NCBI GenBank assembly: GCA_038239195.1
Contig: JBBSEZ010000385.1
Location: forward strand, 1 to 9,590
Origin: JBBSEZ01 sp038239195
GTDB lineage: Bacteria > Planctomycetota > Planctomycetia > Gemmatales > Gemmataceae
Direction: 5' to 3'
DNA length: 9,590 bases
Part shown: in pieces, positions 1-6,557 of the stretch
Numbering within the stretch: the first letter of the stretch is position 1
Layout of the letters: every line of letters starts with the position of its first letter
Made by a program: the position numbers and the translations under genes
The notes under the pieces: model-generated
The model's input: the letters and a program-made list of their open reading frames with translations, nothing else
Told to the model about the DNA's origin: nothing
Database searches by the model: none

Positions 1-5
1 ATTGA

Positions 6-1166
6 ATGCCCCCAGGGGAGAGGCCCACCAGGCGGGTAAGTTCAACCAGAATCTATGCTGCGTGGTCCGCGAGGCACGGCTTCGGCATGGACACGGTCTC
101 TCCGCGCGGACCACGCAGCATAGATTCCATTGCGTTCGGCGCCAGTCTGCTCTACCGCAACAACGGCAACGGGACGTTTACCGAGGTCACGAAAGACGTT
201 CTCGGGCGCGTTTCCTGGGGCGCGATCGGGTCCAAGGCGTTCGATTTCAACAACGATGGCCGGCTCGACCTGTTGATCGTGGACATGCATTCGGACATGT
301 GGCTGCCCCCAACCGTCGATCCCCGAACCGGGACCTCCGACGACCTGAAGAAGAAGTACCCCCACGTCATGGGGCCGCTCGTCCCTCGCTTTGGGGATGC
401 GGCGACTGCCGAGGAGCGCCTGGTCGGCGCCTTCAAGGTCCGCTACGACGACGTGCTGTTCGGCAACACCCTCTTTCAGGCCCTGCCGTCGGGGAAGTTC
501 AAGGAGGTCTCGGATCGAGCCAACATGGAGACGTTCTGGCCTTGGGGCATCGCCACGGGGGACTTCGACAACGACGGCTACGAGGACGTTTTCCTCCCCT
601 CCGGCATGGGGCACCCCTACGGATACTGGCCCAACGCGCTGATGATGAACAACGGGAACGGCACCTTCACCGACCGCGCCGCGGTGGCGGGCATCGAGCC
701 CCCTCCCGGGGGAGTGTACCTCCAGGAGAAGATCGGCGGGAAACCCGCCGCGCGCAGCTCCCGCTGCGCCGCGGTCGCCGACTTCACCGGCACCGGCCGG
801 CTCGACCTCGTGGTGAACAACTTCAACGATAGCGCCTATTACTTCCGCAACCACTACCCTCGCAAGAACTACGTGTCCTTCCGGCTGACGGGCACCACGA
901 GCAACCGGGACGCCATCGGGGCGCTGGTCCGGATTTACGTGGGCAAGGAGGTCATGGTCCGGCAGGTCCAGGCGGCGGGGGGCTACCTGTCGCAGTCCTC
1001 GAAGACCGTCCACTTCGGCCTGGGCGATCGCGAGAAGGTCGATCGCGTGGAGGTGTGGTGGCCGCTGGCGCCGCGCGGGCCGAAGGCAAGGCCTCAGACG
1101 ATCGTGAATCCGGCCATCAACACGTTGCATCGCCTGACCGAGCCTGCGGGCGACAACAAGAGGTGA
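6..1166 (+). CDS. FG-GAP/VCBS repeat protein with C-terminal ASPIC/UnbV domain (CRTAC1-like), probably 5'-truncated
   Basis: The 386-residue product is the C-terminal part of a secreted CRTAC1-type beta-propeller protein. Seen: 'LYRNNGNGTFTEVT' blade motifs at 49-62 and 'MMNNGNGTFTD' at 213-223; Ca-binding-like D-x-[DN]-x-D-G loops at 80-88 (DFNNDGRLD) and 186-194 (DFDNDGYED); a degenerate one at 259-267 (DFTGTGRLD); and an ASPIC/UnbV-type region at about 290-352 with 'SNRDAIGALVRI', 'GGYLSQSSKTVHFGLG' and 'VDRVEVWWP'. Family members usually carry a signal peptide and more propeller blades and reach roughly 500-650 residues; here both are absent. Residues 1-40 look unlike the family and coincide with an inverted repeat at 49-127. 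A TGA lies directly upstream at 3-5, so the ATG at 6 is the first possible start; the next in-frame ATG is at 87. The family is thought to act outside the cytoplasm in binding or adhesion; the precise role is unknown. It may be a remnant. Confidence 0.8.
   Translation: MPPGERPTRRVSSTRIYAAWSARHGFGMDTVSPRGPRSIDSIAFGASLLYRNNGNGTFTEVTKDVLGRVSWGAIGSKAFDFNNDGRLDLLIVDMHSDMWLPPTVDPRTGTSDDLKKKYPHVMGPLVPRFGDAATAEERLVGAFKVRYDDVLFGNTLFQALPSGKFKEVSDRANMETFWPWGIATGDFDNDGYEDVFLPSGMGHPYGYWPNALMMNNGNGTFTDRAAVAGIEPPPGGVYLQEKIGGKPAARSSRCAAVADFTGTGRLDLVVNNFNDSAYYFRNHYPRKNYVSFRLTGTTSNRDAIGALVRIYVGKEVMVRQVQAAGGYLSQSSKTVHFGLGDREKVDRVEVWWPLAPRGPKARPQTIVNPAINTLHRLTEPAGDNKR
49..127. repeat. Perfect 23-bp inverted repeat with 33-bp spacer inside the start of the FG-GAP ORF
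   Basis: The left arm at 49-71 begins GAATCTATGCTGCGTGG. The right arm at 105-127 is its exact reverse complement and ends GCAGCATAGATTC. The spacer is 72-104, and matching stops abruptly at both ends of each arm. Recognisable FG-GAP homology begins immediately after the right arm, at about 128-140. The structure could be a remnant of a small non-autonomous mobile element, a strong hairpin, or an inverted chimeric read join near a contig end. I do not see another copy of the arm in the window. Confidence 0.85.
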
Positions 1167-1224
1167 CCGAGGAAGCGGGCCGGAAGCAACCCCCACCAAC
1201 CCGGAAGCCGCCACCTTGTCGCAT

Positions 1225-1230
1225 GGAGGG
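1225..1230 (+). promoter_or_regulatory. Shine-Dalgarno sequence for the small Cys-rich gene
   Basis: GGAGGG ends 7 bases before the ATG at 1238. An in-frame ATG at 1223 has no such sequence upstream, so this site favours the 1238 start. Confidence 0.55.
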
Positions 1231-1237
1231 CCCAGGA

Positions 1238-1579
1238 ATGGAACCACGTGGCCGCTACCTGTTCGTCGTGCTGCTGGGACTGCTCGGCGCCGCCAGCGCG
1301 GTTTTGCTCGTGGAGCAGGGGGCACAGCAGCACCGCGGGGCGAACGCCGAATCGTTTCAGCGCCTCGTCGGGGGGGCAGGGTTTGGGCCAGCGACCGACC
1401 TTTCGGGATGTGCCTTCAGTTTCGACCCCCGGCTGGACTGGGCTTGCTCCGCGGAGCGCGGGCCCGTTCCGGGCGGGAGTTGCTTCTGCCCCCGCCACAG
1501 CGGTTCGCTCTTTTTCTACCGCGCATTGCCCGACAACAGGCCGCTTCTGGGAGAGGAGGGCCATGCGCCACCTCCTTGA
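1238..1579 (+). CDS. Small membrane-anchored cysteine-containing protein, function unknown
   Basis: The product has 113 residues. Residues 1-6 are polar and basic (MEPRGR), followed by a hydrophobic helix at about 7-25 (LFVVLLGLLGAASAVLLV) that reads as an uncleaved anchor or signal peptide. The rest would lie outside the membrane and has four cysteines, C58, C70, C82 and C84, the last two in 'GGSCFCPRHSGS' with H87 nearby. The spacing C-x11-C-x11-C-x-C-x2-H could hold disulfides or a metal. The stop overlaps the next gene's start by 17 bases (1563-1579), which suggests translational coupling to the permease. I associate the 'RLVGG.GFGPATDL..CAF.FDPRLD' and 'PGGSCFCPRH' style with planctomycete hypotheticals, but cannot confirm this. 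The anchor, cysteine pattern and coupling argue against a spurious ORF. A role as an accessory subunit, substrate receptor or redox partner of the transporter is inference. Confidence 0.7.
   Translation: MEPRGRYLFVVLLGLLGAASAVLLVEQGAQQHRGANAESFQRLVGGAGFGPATDLSGCAFSFDPRLDWACSAERGPVPGGSCFCPRHSGSLFFYRALPDNRPLLGEEGHAPPP
1551..1560 (+). promoter_or_regulatory. Shine-Dalgarno sequence for the FtsX permease gene
   Basis: The purine run GAGAGGAGGG lies 3 bases before the ATG at 1563, inside the coding sequence of the preceding gene. It decides the permease start: the reading frame is open back to 1248, but the upstream part is not permease-like. Confidence 0.6.
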
Positions 1580-2756
1580 GATAGCCTGGACGGGGCTGGC
1601 GGCCCTCTCCTTGCACCCGCTGCGCAGCGCTGTCTCCTTCACTGCCCTCGTCGCCGTGCTCTTGCCGTATCTGGTGGGCCTCGGGCTGGCCAAAGGGCTG
1701 GAGGCGGAGGCGGAAGCGTCGGCCCGCTTCGGGGCGGACCTCTACGTCGCGGGCAGCCAGTTCGGGCGGCCCGTCCCCCTCCCGCTGGGCGCCGTCCCCG
1801 CGATTCGCCGCATCGAGGGCGTGACCGAGGTCGTCCCCCGCATCGTCGGGGAGGTGGTCCTCGGCAGGGACGGCGTCCGTGCCATCCTCGTCGGCCTGCC
1901 GGCGGAGCAATTCCCGTCCTGGTCTGCCTGTATCGAGGGCGAGCTGCCCCGTTCGGGCGGGCCGCACGAGCTCGTGGTGGGCACGGCCCTGGCACGGCGG
2001 CTGAGCCTGAAAGTGGGCTCGATGTTACTGCCCTTTTACCGGAACGACCGGGGCGAGCGCCTCTCGCGGGTGGTTGGCGTCTTCAAGCCCGACGCCCCCT
2101 TGTGGCAGGCCAACCTGATTCTGACCACGTTCGAGACGGCGGAAGCGGTGTTCGCCCAATCGGGCCTGGCCACGGACCTGCTCGTCTGGTGTCGGCCGGG
2201 TTGTCAGGACGCCGTCGCCCGCGCCATCGAGCAGGGGGTTTCGTTCCCGGAGGCCTCGGGGCGGGGCGCCCTCCGGGCGCGGGTGACGGCCCGGGAGGAA
2301 CTGCTCGCCCTGTTGCCGCGCGGCCTGCGCCACCGGGAAGGGATCTTCAACCTCCACTACCTCCTCGCCTTCGTGGTTGGCATTCTCGTGCTGATGGTCA
2401 CGTCGGGGCTGGGGCTGGCCGAACGGCGACGCGAGATCGGCATCCTGAAGGCCACCGGCTGGCAGACCGACGAGGTTTTGCTGCGCGGCCTGACGGAGAG
2501 CGGCGCGCTGAGCCTGGCCGGCGCCTGCGTGGCCCTGCTGCTGGCCTGGGTCTGGCTGCGGGCCTTCAACGGGTACGGGGTCGCTGGCCTCTTCCTGGCC
2601 GGCGTCGATGCGGCGCCCGACTTCCCGGTGCCGTTCCGCCTGACGCCCGTCCCCACCCTGCTCGCCTTTGTCTTCTCCTTCGCGATCGTCTCGAGCGGGA
2701 CGCTCTTCTCCTCCTGGCGGGCGGCGACGACACCGCCGCGGGAGGCGATGCGCTAG
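1563..2756 (+). CDS. ABC transporter permease, FtsX/MacB-like family
   Basis: The 397-residue product has the four-helix MacB/LolC-type topology: TM1 at about 24-43, a long extracytoplasmic domain at about 44-263, then TM2 (264-285), TM3 (314-333) and TM4 (362-382). The FtsX domain is marked by the cytoplasmic coupling segment 'LAERRREIGILKATGW' (285-300) and the C-terminal 'SSWRAATTPPREAMR' (383-397), both typical of the family. Such permeases work with a cytoplasmic ATPase by mechanotransmission, moving lipoproteins, peptides or other periplasmic substrates or driving envelope enzymes; the substrate here cannot be read. The small Cys gene overlaps its start and the ATPase gene begins 29 bases after its stop, giving a normal permease-ATPase pair. 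Only one permease is present, so a homodimer is expected. No separate periplasmic adaptor of MacA type is visible in the window. Confidence 0.9.
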   Translation: MRHLLEIAWTGLAALSLHPLRSAVSFTALVAVLLPYLVGLGLAKGLEAEAEASARFGADLYVAGSQFGRPVPLPLGAVPAIRRIEGVTEVVPRIVGEVVLGRDGVRAILVGLPAEQFPSWSACIEGELPRSGGPHELVVGTALARRLSLKVGSMLLPFYRNDRGERLSRVVGVFKPDAPLWQANLILTTFETAEAVFAQSGLATDLLVWCRPGCQDAVARAIEQGVSFPEASGRGALRARVTAREELLALLPRGLRHREGIFNLHYLLAFVVGILVLMVTSGLGLAERRREIGILKATGWQTDEVLLRGLTESGALSLAGACVALLLAWVWLRAFNGYGVAGLFLAGVDAAPDFPVPFRLTPVPTLLAFVFSFAIVSSGTLFSSWRAATTPPREAMR

Positions 2757-2785
2757 GCCCCCCCTTCCACGACGGACGACTGGCC

Positions 2786-3514
2786 ATGTTGCTCTTCGAG
2801 GCGCGCTCGCTGTGCAAGCATTATCGAGCGGGGACCGGGAGGGAGGTGCGGGCCCTCGACGAGGTTTCCCTGGGCGTGGAGCGGGGGAGCTTCGGGGTGG
2901 TGATTGGCCCGTCCGGTTCGGGGAAGACGACGCTGCTCGCCCTCCTGGGAGCGCTCGAGGCGCCCTCGCGGGGCGAGGCGCTCTTCGAAGGGAAGAACCT
3001 GCGCGAGTGTTCCGACGTGGAGCTGGCCCGCGTCCGGCGCCGGATGGGCTTTGTCTTCCAAGATTTCGCGTTGATACCGAACCTCTCCGCCGGAGAGAAC
3101 GTCACCTACCCTCTGATTCCGCGCCGGGTGCCGTGGTCCGAGCGCCAACGGCGTGCTCGGGAATGGCTCTCCCGATTCGGGATGGCGGACAAACAGGACG
3201 TGCGGGCAGGGGAATTGAGCGGCGGAGAGCAGCAACGAGTCGCCATCGCCCGCGCCCTGGCCGGGCACCCGGAGGTCGTGCTGGCGGATGAACCGACTTC
3301 GAACCTCGACCCGGAGGCTGGGCGAGCGCTGCTGGCGAGTTTCCAAGAACTTCACGCGGAGGGGAAGACGGTGGTCCTCGCCTCCCACGATCCTCAGGTG
3401 TGCGCCCTGGCCACCTTGGTTATCGAACTGGAAGGAGGTAAGTTGAAGAGCGCCCGGGTAGGGCGACCACCCGGCCCCTTTCCTGAAAGAGCCGGTTCGG
3501 GAGGGGGCCCGTGA
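2786..3514 (+). CDS. ABC transporter ATP-binding protein (MacB/LolD-type)
   Basis: The 242-residue ATPase has all the expected motifs: Walker A GPSGSGKT at 41-48, Q-loop Q92 (FQDFALIPNLSAGENV), signature LSGGEQQRVAIARAL at 144-158, Walker B VVLADEP at 164-170 with catalytic E169, D-loop SNLD at 172-175, and H-loop H201 (ASHDP). It resembles the LolD/MacB/FtsE class that partners FtsX-type permeases and would power the permease encoded directly upstream. The ATG at 2786 gives the usual distance from start to Walker A; no strong Shine-Dalgarno precedes it. A Pro/Gly-rich tail of about 20 residues follows the ABC fold. It is the last gene of the + block. Confidence 0.93.
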   Translation: MLLFEARSLCKHYRAGTGREVRALDEVSLGVERGSFGVVIGPSGSGKTTLLALLGALEAPSRGEALFEGKNLRECSDVELARVRRRMGFVFQDFALIPNLSAGENVTYPLIPRRVPWSERQRRAREWLSRFGMADKQDVRAGELSGGEQQRVAIARALAGHPEVVLADEPTSNLDPEAGRALLASFQELHAEGKTVVLASHDPQVCALATLVIELEGGKLKSARVGRPPGPFPERAGSGGGP

Positions 3515-3547
3515 TTGGACAAGCATGGCCAACGAGGGAAGCGGGCC

Positions 3548-4045
3548 TCAGTACTGCGCCCCCCCGCTCGGCACCCGGCGCGCCGGCGGCGCGGAGGACG
3601 GCCGAAAGACGAGCACCACCGTCCCCGGCCTCAGCGCCCCCAGGTAGACGGGATCGACCGGCTTGTTGTCCAGCGAGACCGCCACGACGGTTCGCTTGCG
3701 CAGCGCGTTCGCCAGGGCCTTCTCGCTTAGCTTCGCGCCCTTGCCGTCGTAGCCCTCCAGCCCGGCCAACTTCGTGGTCCGTTCGACGCTCTGATACTCG
3801 ACCCGCATGCGCCGTTCTTCTCGAATCGTTTTCTTGCCGTCGACGATGACCTCGACCGCCGCCGTGTAGTCGATCGCGACCGGCACGAGCTCCGTCAGGA
3901 CGAGCTCGCCGGGCCTGGTCATCTTCGCGGTGGTCAGGCGCGGGGGCAGCCCCTTGGGCAGCGGCACGTCGGCCGCTTCGGGCACGGGAGCGGCCGAGGC
4001 GAAAGGGGCGAGCAGAAGCAGGGAGAGCGCGAGCAAGCGTTTCAT
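3548..4045 (-). CDS. Small secreted protein of unknown function
   Basis: The product has 165 residues. It opens with a clear Sec signal peptide: MKR, a hydrophobic core (LLALSLLLLAPF), and a likely AxA-type cleavage after 'ASA' at about 16-18. The mature part contains 'GELVLTELVPVAIDYTAAV' and a positively charged centre (KKTIREERRMR at 71-81). A C-terminal segment, 'LRKRTVVAVSLDNKPVDPVYLGALRPGTVVLVFRP' in two pieces (115-133 and 134-149), I associate with planctomycete exported hypotheticals. No catalytic motif is recognisable. GAGGG lies 4 to 8 bases before the ATG. It sits 99 bases downstream of the DUF2071-type gene on the same strand and converges on the ATPase gene, with 33 bases between their stops. 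Being a planctomycete periplasmic or surface protein is likely; anything more is speculation. Confidence 0.8.
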   Translation of the reverse strand: MKRLLALSLLLLAPFASAAPVPEAADVPLPKGLPPRLTTAKMTRPGELVLTELVPVAIDYTAAVEVIVDGKKTIREERRMRVEYQSVERTTKLAGLEGYDGKGAKLSEKALANALRKRTVVAVSLDNKPVDPVYLGALRPGTVVLVFRPSSAPPARRVPSGGAQY

Positions 4046-4144
4046 CGGGCCCTCGGAATGGAGGCTGGTTGGCGTGTGCCGAACGTGGTTCGATGGTATC
4101 TCGTCCCGAGGAGCGTCGCAAGTCGCCGGGAGAACGAAAACGCC

Positions 4145-5698
4145 TCACGCGAGCGGATCGCGTTCCTCGCGGTTGAAGCGGAAGGCGACGACGGCCACGC
4201 GAAAGCACAGCGCCTCCACGTCTCCCACGATGGCGCGCGCGGCGCGCGAGCGGACCTCGCCCTGGAGCGGTTCGCAGACTTGCAGCGGGATGCCGAGGTG
4301 GATCTCCTGGCGCGTGAGTCGACCGTACCACGGCTGCGCCGAGAAGGCCCGATCCTGCGGCACGCAGCAGGCGAGGAAGTCCTGGTAGCTGGCGAAGCAC
4401 TCCGCCCACGCCCCGGACAGTTCCGGCCGTCCCGGGCGCAAGTCGGCATCAATGTCGGGCGCGCTGCCGGCGCCCGCCACCATCACCACCCGGAAGGAGC
4501 CGTCGGCCTCGGCGCGCACGAAGGCGCTTGCGGGGACGTGCATCGGCATCCCCTCCGACAGTAGTCGGGCCGCGAGGGCGTGTGGCGTGGCGGCGATCGC
4601 ATTGGTGAGGAAGGAGATGCCCTCCTTCCGCGTGCGCAGGTCGCGCACGTAGATGCGCCAGTTCGTCTGCACGGGCGAGGGGAGCAGGCGGCGCAGCGGG
4701 CCGAACAGGCGCGGGCCGAAGTGGCCGTGGCGGTAGGTGAGGAAGGTGAACAGAGCATGCTTGCCGCCCGGGCCGAGGCGCTGGAGCTCGGTGCCGGCGG
4801 GGACGTACGGCGCCAGCCGCTCGACCTCGACGAGATAATTGCAGTACACGACGTCGGAAATGTCGCTGACGAACGAAACGGGGGGGGCCCACTCGCCAAA
4901 GGCGCGCAGGAGGCGGCTCTGGGCGATGGCGTCGAGCGCCCTCCCGACGGGCCCGTTCCAGGGGTGGCGCCAGGGGGCCAGGCGCCCGTGGGCCTCGGTG
5001 GGGCGGGCCCGTCGCAGCACCAATTCCGCCACCCAGGCCAGCCACAGGAGCAGGAGGACGAACCCGGCCGCGTTGCTCCCCGTCACCAGCAGGCCCCCCG
5101 GCTGCCAGGAGGCCGGCAAGAGCAGGCCGGCGCCGCCCACGGCCAGCGCGCCCCACGTGAGGATGGAGAGCCAGGTCAGCCCGCGGCACCACGTCCCCGC
5201 GGCGGCGAAGCACCACGTCCAGCCCAGCGCCATCAACAAGTAGAGCGTCGCTCCCCAGACGACAACCTGCCGATAGACGTCGCCCTCGAAGCGGACGAAA
5301 TCGGCGACGTCGCCGCTGTCGCGCGCATCCCGGGCCAGCTCGACGCCGCGCGTGACCCAGAGCGCCTGGCCCGTCTGGTCGGGGACCAGGGCCGCGACGG
5401 TGACCAACACGGTGATCGCGGCCGGCCAGCGCGGCACCCAGGGCGTACAAAGCAGGGCGACGCCGGTGAGCAGGTCGATGAGGGCACAGAGCTGCCAGGG
5501 GAACCAGCCGAGGCGCCAGCGCCAGGAGTGATCGGCGAGATACGCGATCCGCTGTGAGACTTCCTCGGAGCTGCCTCCTGGCAAGCCGGGGAGGAGGAGC
5601 AACGCCATCGACAGCATGGCGACGGCGTGAATCGCCAGGTTCCAGAGCAACACCTGCTCCAGGAAGATGGCGGCGCGCGGTGCGGAGGTTGTGGTCAT
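4145..5698 (-). CDS. Polytopic membrane protein fused to a DUF2071-like C-terminal domain
   Basis: The 517-residue product has two parts. Residues 1-230 are membrane-embedded with about six hydrophobic helices (near 17-38, 65-86, 91-107, 145-165, 174-195 and 207-228), many Trp residues, and an acidic/basic soluble loop at 117-140. Residues 275-511 are soluble and resemble DUF2071 (YqjF-type, acetoacetate-decarboxylase-like beta barrel): 'SDVVYCNYLVEVERLAPYVPAGTEL' in two pieces from 281, 'TNWRIYVRD' at 345-353, 'EGISFLTNAIAATPHALAARL' from 359, and a closing strand 'ALCFRVAVVAFRFN'. DUF2071 proteins are generally short soluble proteins of unknown reaction, so the membrane fusion is notable. 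The frame stays open upstream to 5881 but overlaps the methyltransferase gene; the ATG at 5698 starts just before the first helix, although no clear Shine-Dalgarno is present. It follows the methyltransferase by 34 bases. Confidence 0.8.
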   Translation of the reverse strand: MTTTSAPRAAIFLEQVLLWNLAIHAVAMLSMALLLLPGLPGGSSEEVSQRIAYLADHSWRWRLGWFPWQLCALIDLLTGVALLCTPWVPRWPAAITVLVTVAALVPDQTGQALWVTRGVELARDARDSGDVADFVRFEGDVYRQVVVWGATLYLLMALGWTWCFAAAGTWCRGLTWLSILTWGALAVGGAGLLLPASWQPGGLLVTGSNAAGFVLLLLWLAWVAELVLRRARPTEAHGRLAPWRHPWNGPVGRALDAIAQSRLLRAFGEWAPPVSFVSDISDVVYCNYLVEVERLAPYVPAGTELQRLGPGGKHALFTFLTYRHGHFGPRLFGPLRRLLPSPVQTNWRIYVRDLRTRKEGISFLTNAIAATPHALAARLLSEGMPMHVPASAFVRAEADGSFRVVMVAGAGSAPDIDADLRPGRPELSGAWAECFASYQDFLACCVPQDRAFSAQPWYGRLTRQEIHLGIPLQVCEPLQGEVRSRAARAIVGDVEALCFRVAVVAFRFNREERDPLA

Positions 5699-5732
5699 GA
5701 GGTGCGATCGTAGGGGGAGGGCGCGGGCGCTG

Positions 5733-6536
5733 TCAACCGGGCCGCGCCCCTTCGGCCCAGCAGACGGCATACCAAATGGCGGCGTCGGGCCCCGAGCCCC
5801 ACGCCTGGAGCGCGCCGAGGGCGGCGTCGTAGCAGTTGGCCGGGAGCAGGTGCTGGGCGAGGACGAGGTCGCGCGCGCCAACGAGGATGTGGTGGAGGTT
5901 GGCGAGCAGCGTCGCGAAGCTCGCCTGGCCGACGCAGCTGCCGAAGAACAGCCAGTCGTTGCGGCGCGGCTCGGCGCCGGCGGCGTGGAGCAGTTCCACC
6001 AGGCGCCGGCCGACGAACGGGTCGTTGCCGAGCCGGTCGTAGGTGCGCACGTAGGCTTGCCACGCAGGGCGGAAGCCTGCGGGCTCGGGACACAGCCGCA
6101 GGACGTCGTGGTCGTCGTCGGCCAGGACGATGCGCCCGCCGGGGCGCACGGCCGCCACCATCTGGCGCACCACCGCCAGCGGATCGCTCACGTGCTCCAG
6201 GACGAAGCGGGCGTGGGCAACGTCGAAAGTGCCCCACTCCTCGGGCGCCAGCGGCAAGGCCGTCGCCTCGCCCTGCCGCCAGTCCACGCATGGGGCGGGC
6301 TCGGCGCGAGCATGCCTCAATTGCTCCAGGCTGCGCTCGACGCCGACGACCAGGGCGGCGCGCTCCGCCAGGGCGCGCGCGAACTGTCCCAGGCCACACC
6401 CGACGTCGAGAATGCGCTCCCCGCCGCGCAGGGCCAGCGCCCGCAGACACGGCGGGTTGAGCAGGTCGTTGAGTGCGGACAGTCGGGCCTGCTCCGGGGC
6501 GCTGGTGCCGTGTACGTAGGGGGACGGGGCGCTCAT
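5733..6536 (-). CDS. Class I SAM-dependent methyltransferase
   Basis: The 267-residue soluble protein has a Rossmann-fold methyltransferase core. Motif I is 'ILDVGCGLGQFARAL' (42-56), the acidic residue that normally binds the ribose of SAM is E67 in 'VVGVERS', motif II/III is 'GTFDVAHARFVLEHVSDPL' (102-120), followed by 'AAVRPGGRIVLADDD' (128-142). This pattern is that of the Methyltransf_11/25 group (UbiE/BioC-like). The C-terminal 120 residues, including 'WLFFGSCVGQASFATLLANL', probably form the substrate lid; the substrate (small molecule, lipid or protein) cannot be inferred. GGAG lies 10 bases before the ATG. It is placed 21 bases after an LRR gene and 34 bases before the membrane-DUF2071 gene, consistent with one transcript. 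The product has no signal peptide and should be cytoplasmic, unlike its exported neighbours. Confidence 0.9.
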   Translation of the reverse strand: MSAPSPYVHGTSAPEQARLSALNDLLNPPCLRALALRGGERILDVGCGLGQFARALAERAALVVGVERSLEQLRHARAEPAPCVDWRQGEATALPLAPEEWGTFDVAHARFVLEHVSDPLAVVRQMVAAVRPGGRIVLADDDHDVLRLCPEPAGFRPAWQAYVRTYDRLGNDPFVGRRLVELLHAAGAEPRRNDWLFFGSCVGQASFATLLANLHHILVGARDLVLAQHLLPANCYDAALGALQAWGSGPDAAIWYAVCWAEGARPG

Positions 6537-6557
6537 CGAGGGCGTGCTCCGCGGCCG

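Noticed and set aside
42..1325. A 427-codon open frame antisense to the FG-GAP gene
   Set aside because: The product is His/Arg/Val/Gly-rich without domains, while the + strand frame has clear FG-GAP and ASPIC/UnbV motifs.
1248..1562. N-terminal extension of the permease frame
   Set aside because: It overlaps the small Cys protein, lacks family similarity, and a strong Shine-Dalgarno precedes the ATG at 1563, where the typical first helix begins.
3500..3550. A possible bidirectional terminator between the converging genes (GAGGGGGCCCG and CGGGCCTC)
   Set aside because: The arms pair only imperfectly, overlap both coding ends, and have no T-run on either side.
5699..5881. N-terminal extension of the membrane-DUF2071 protein
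   Set aside because: The added residues are Ser/Arg/Pro-rich and overlap the end of the methyltransferase gene; the ATG at 5698 lies just before the first transmembrane helix.
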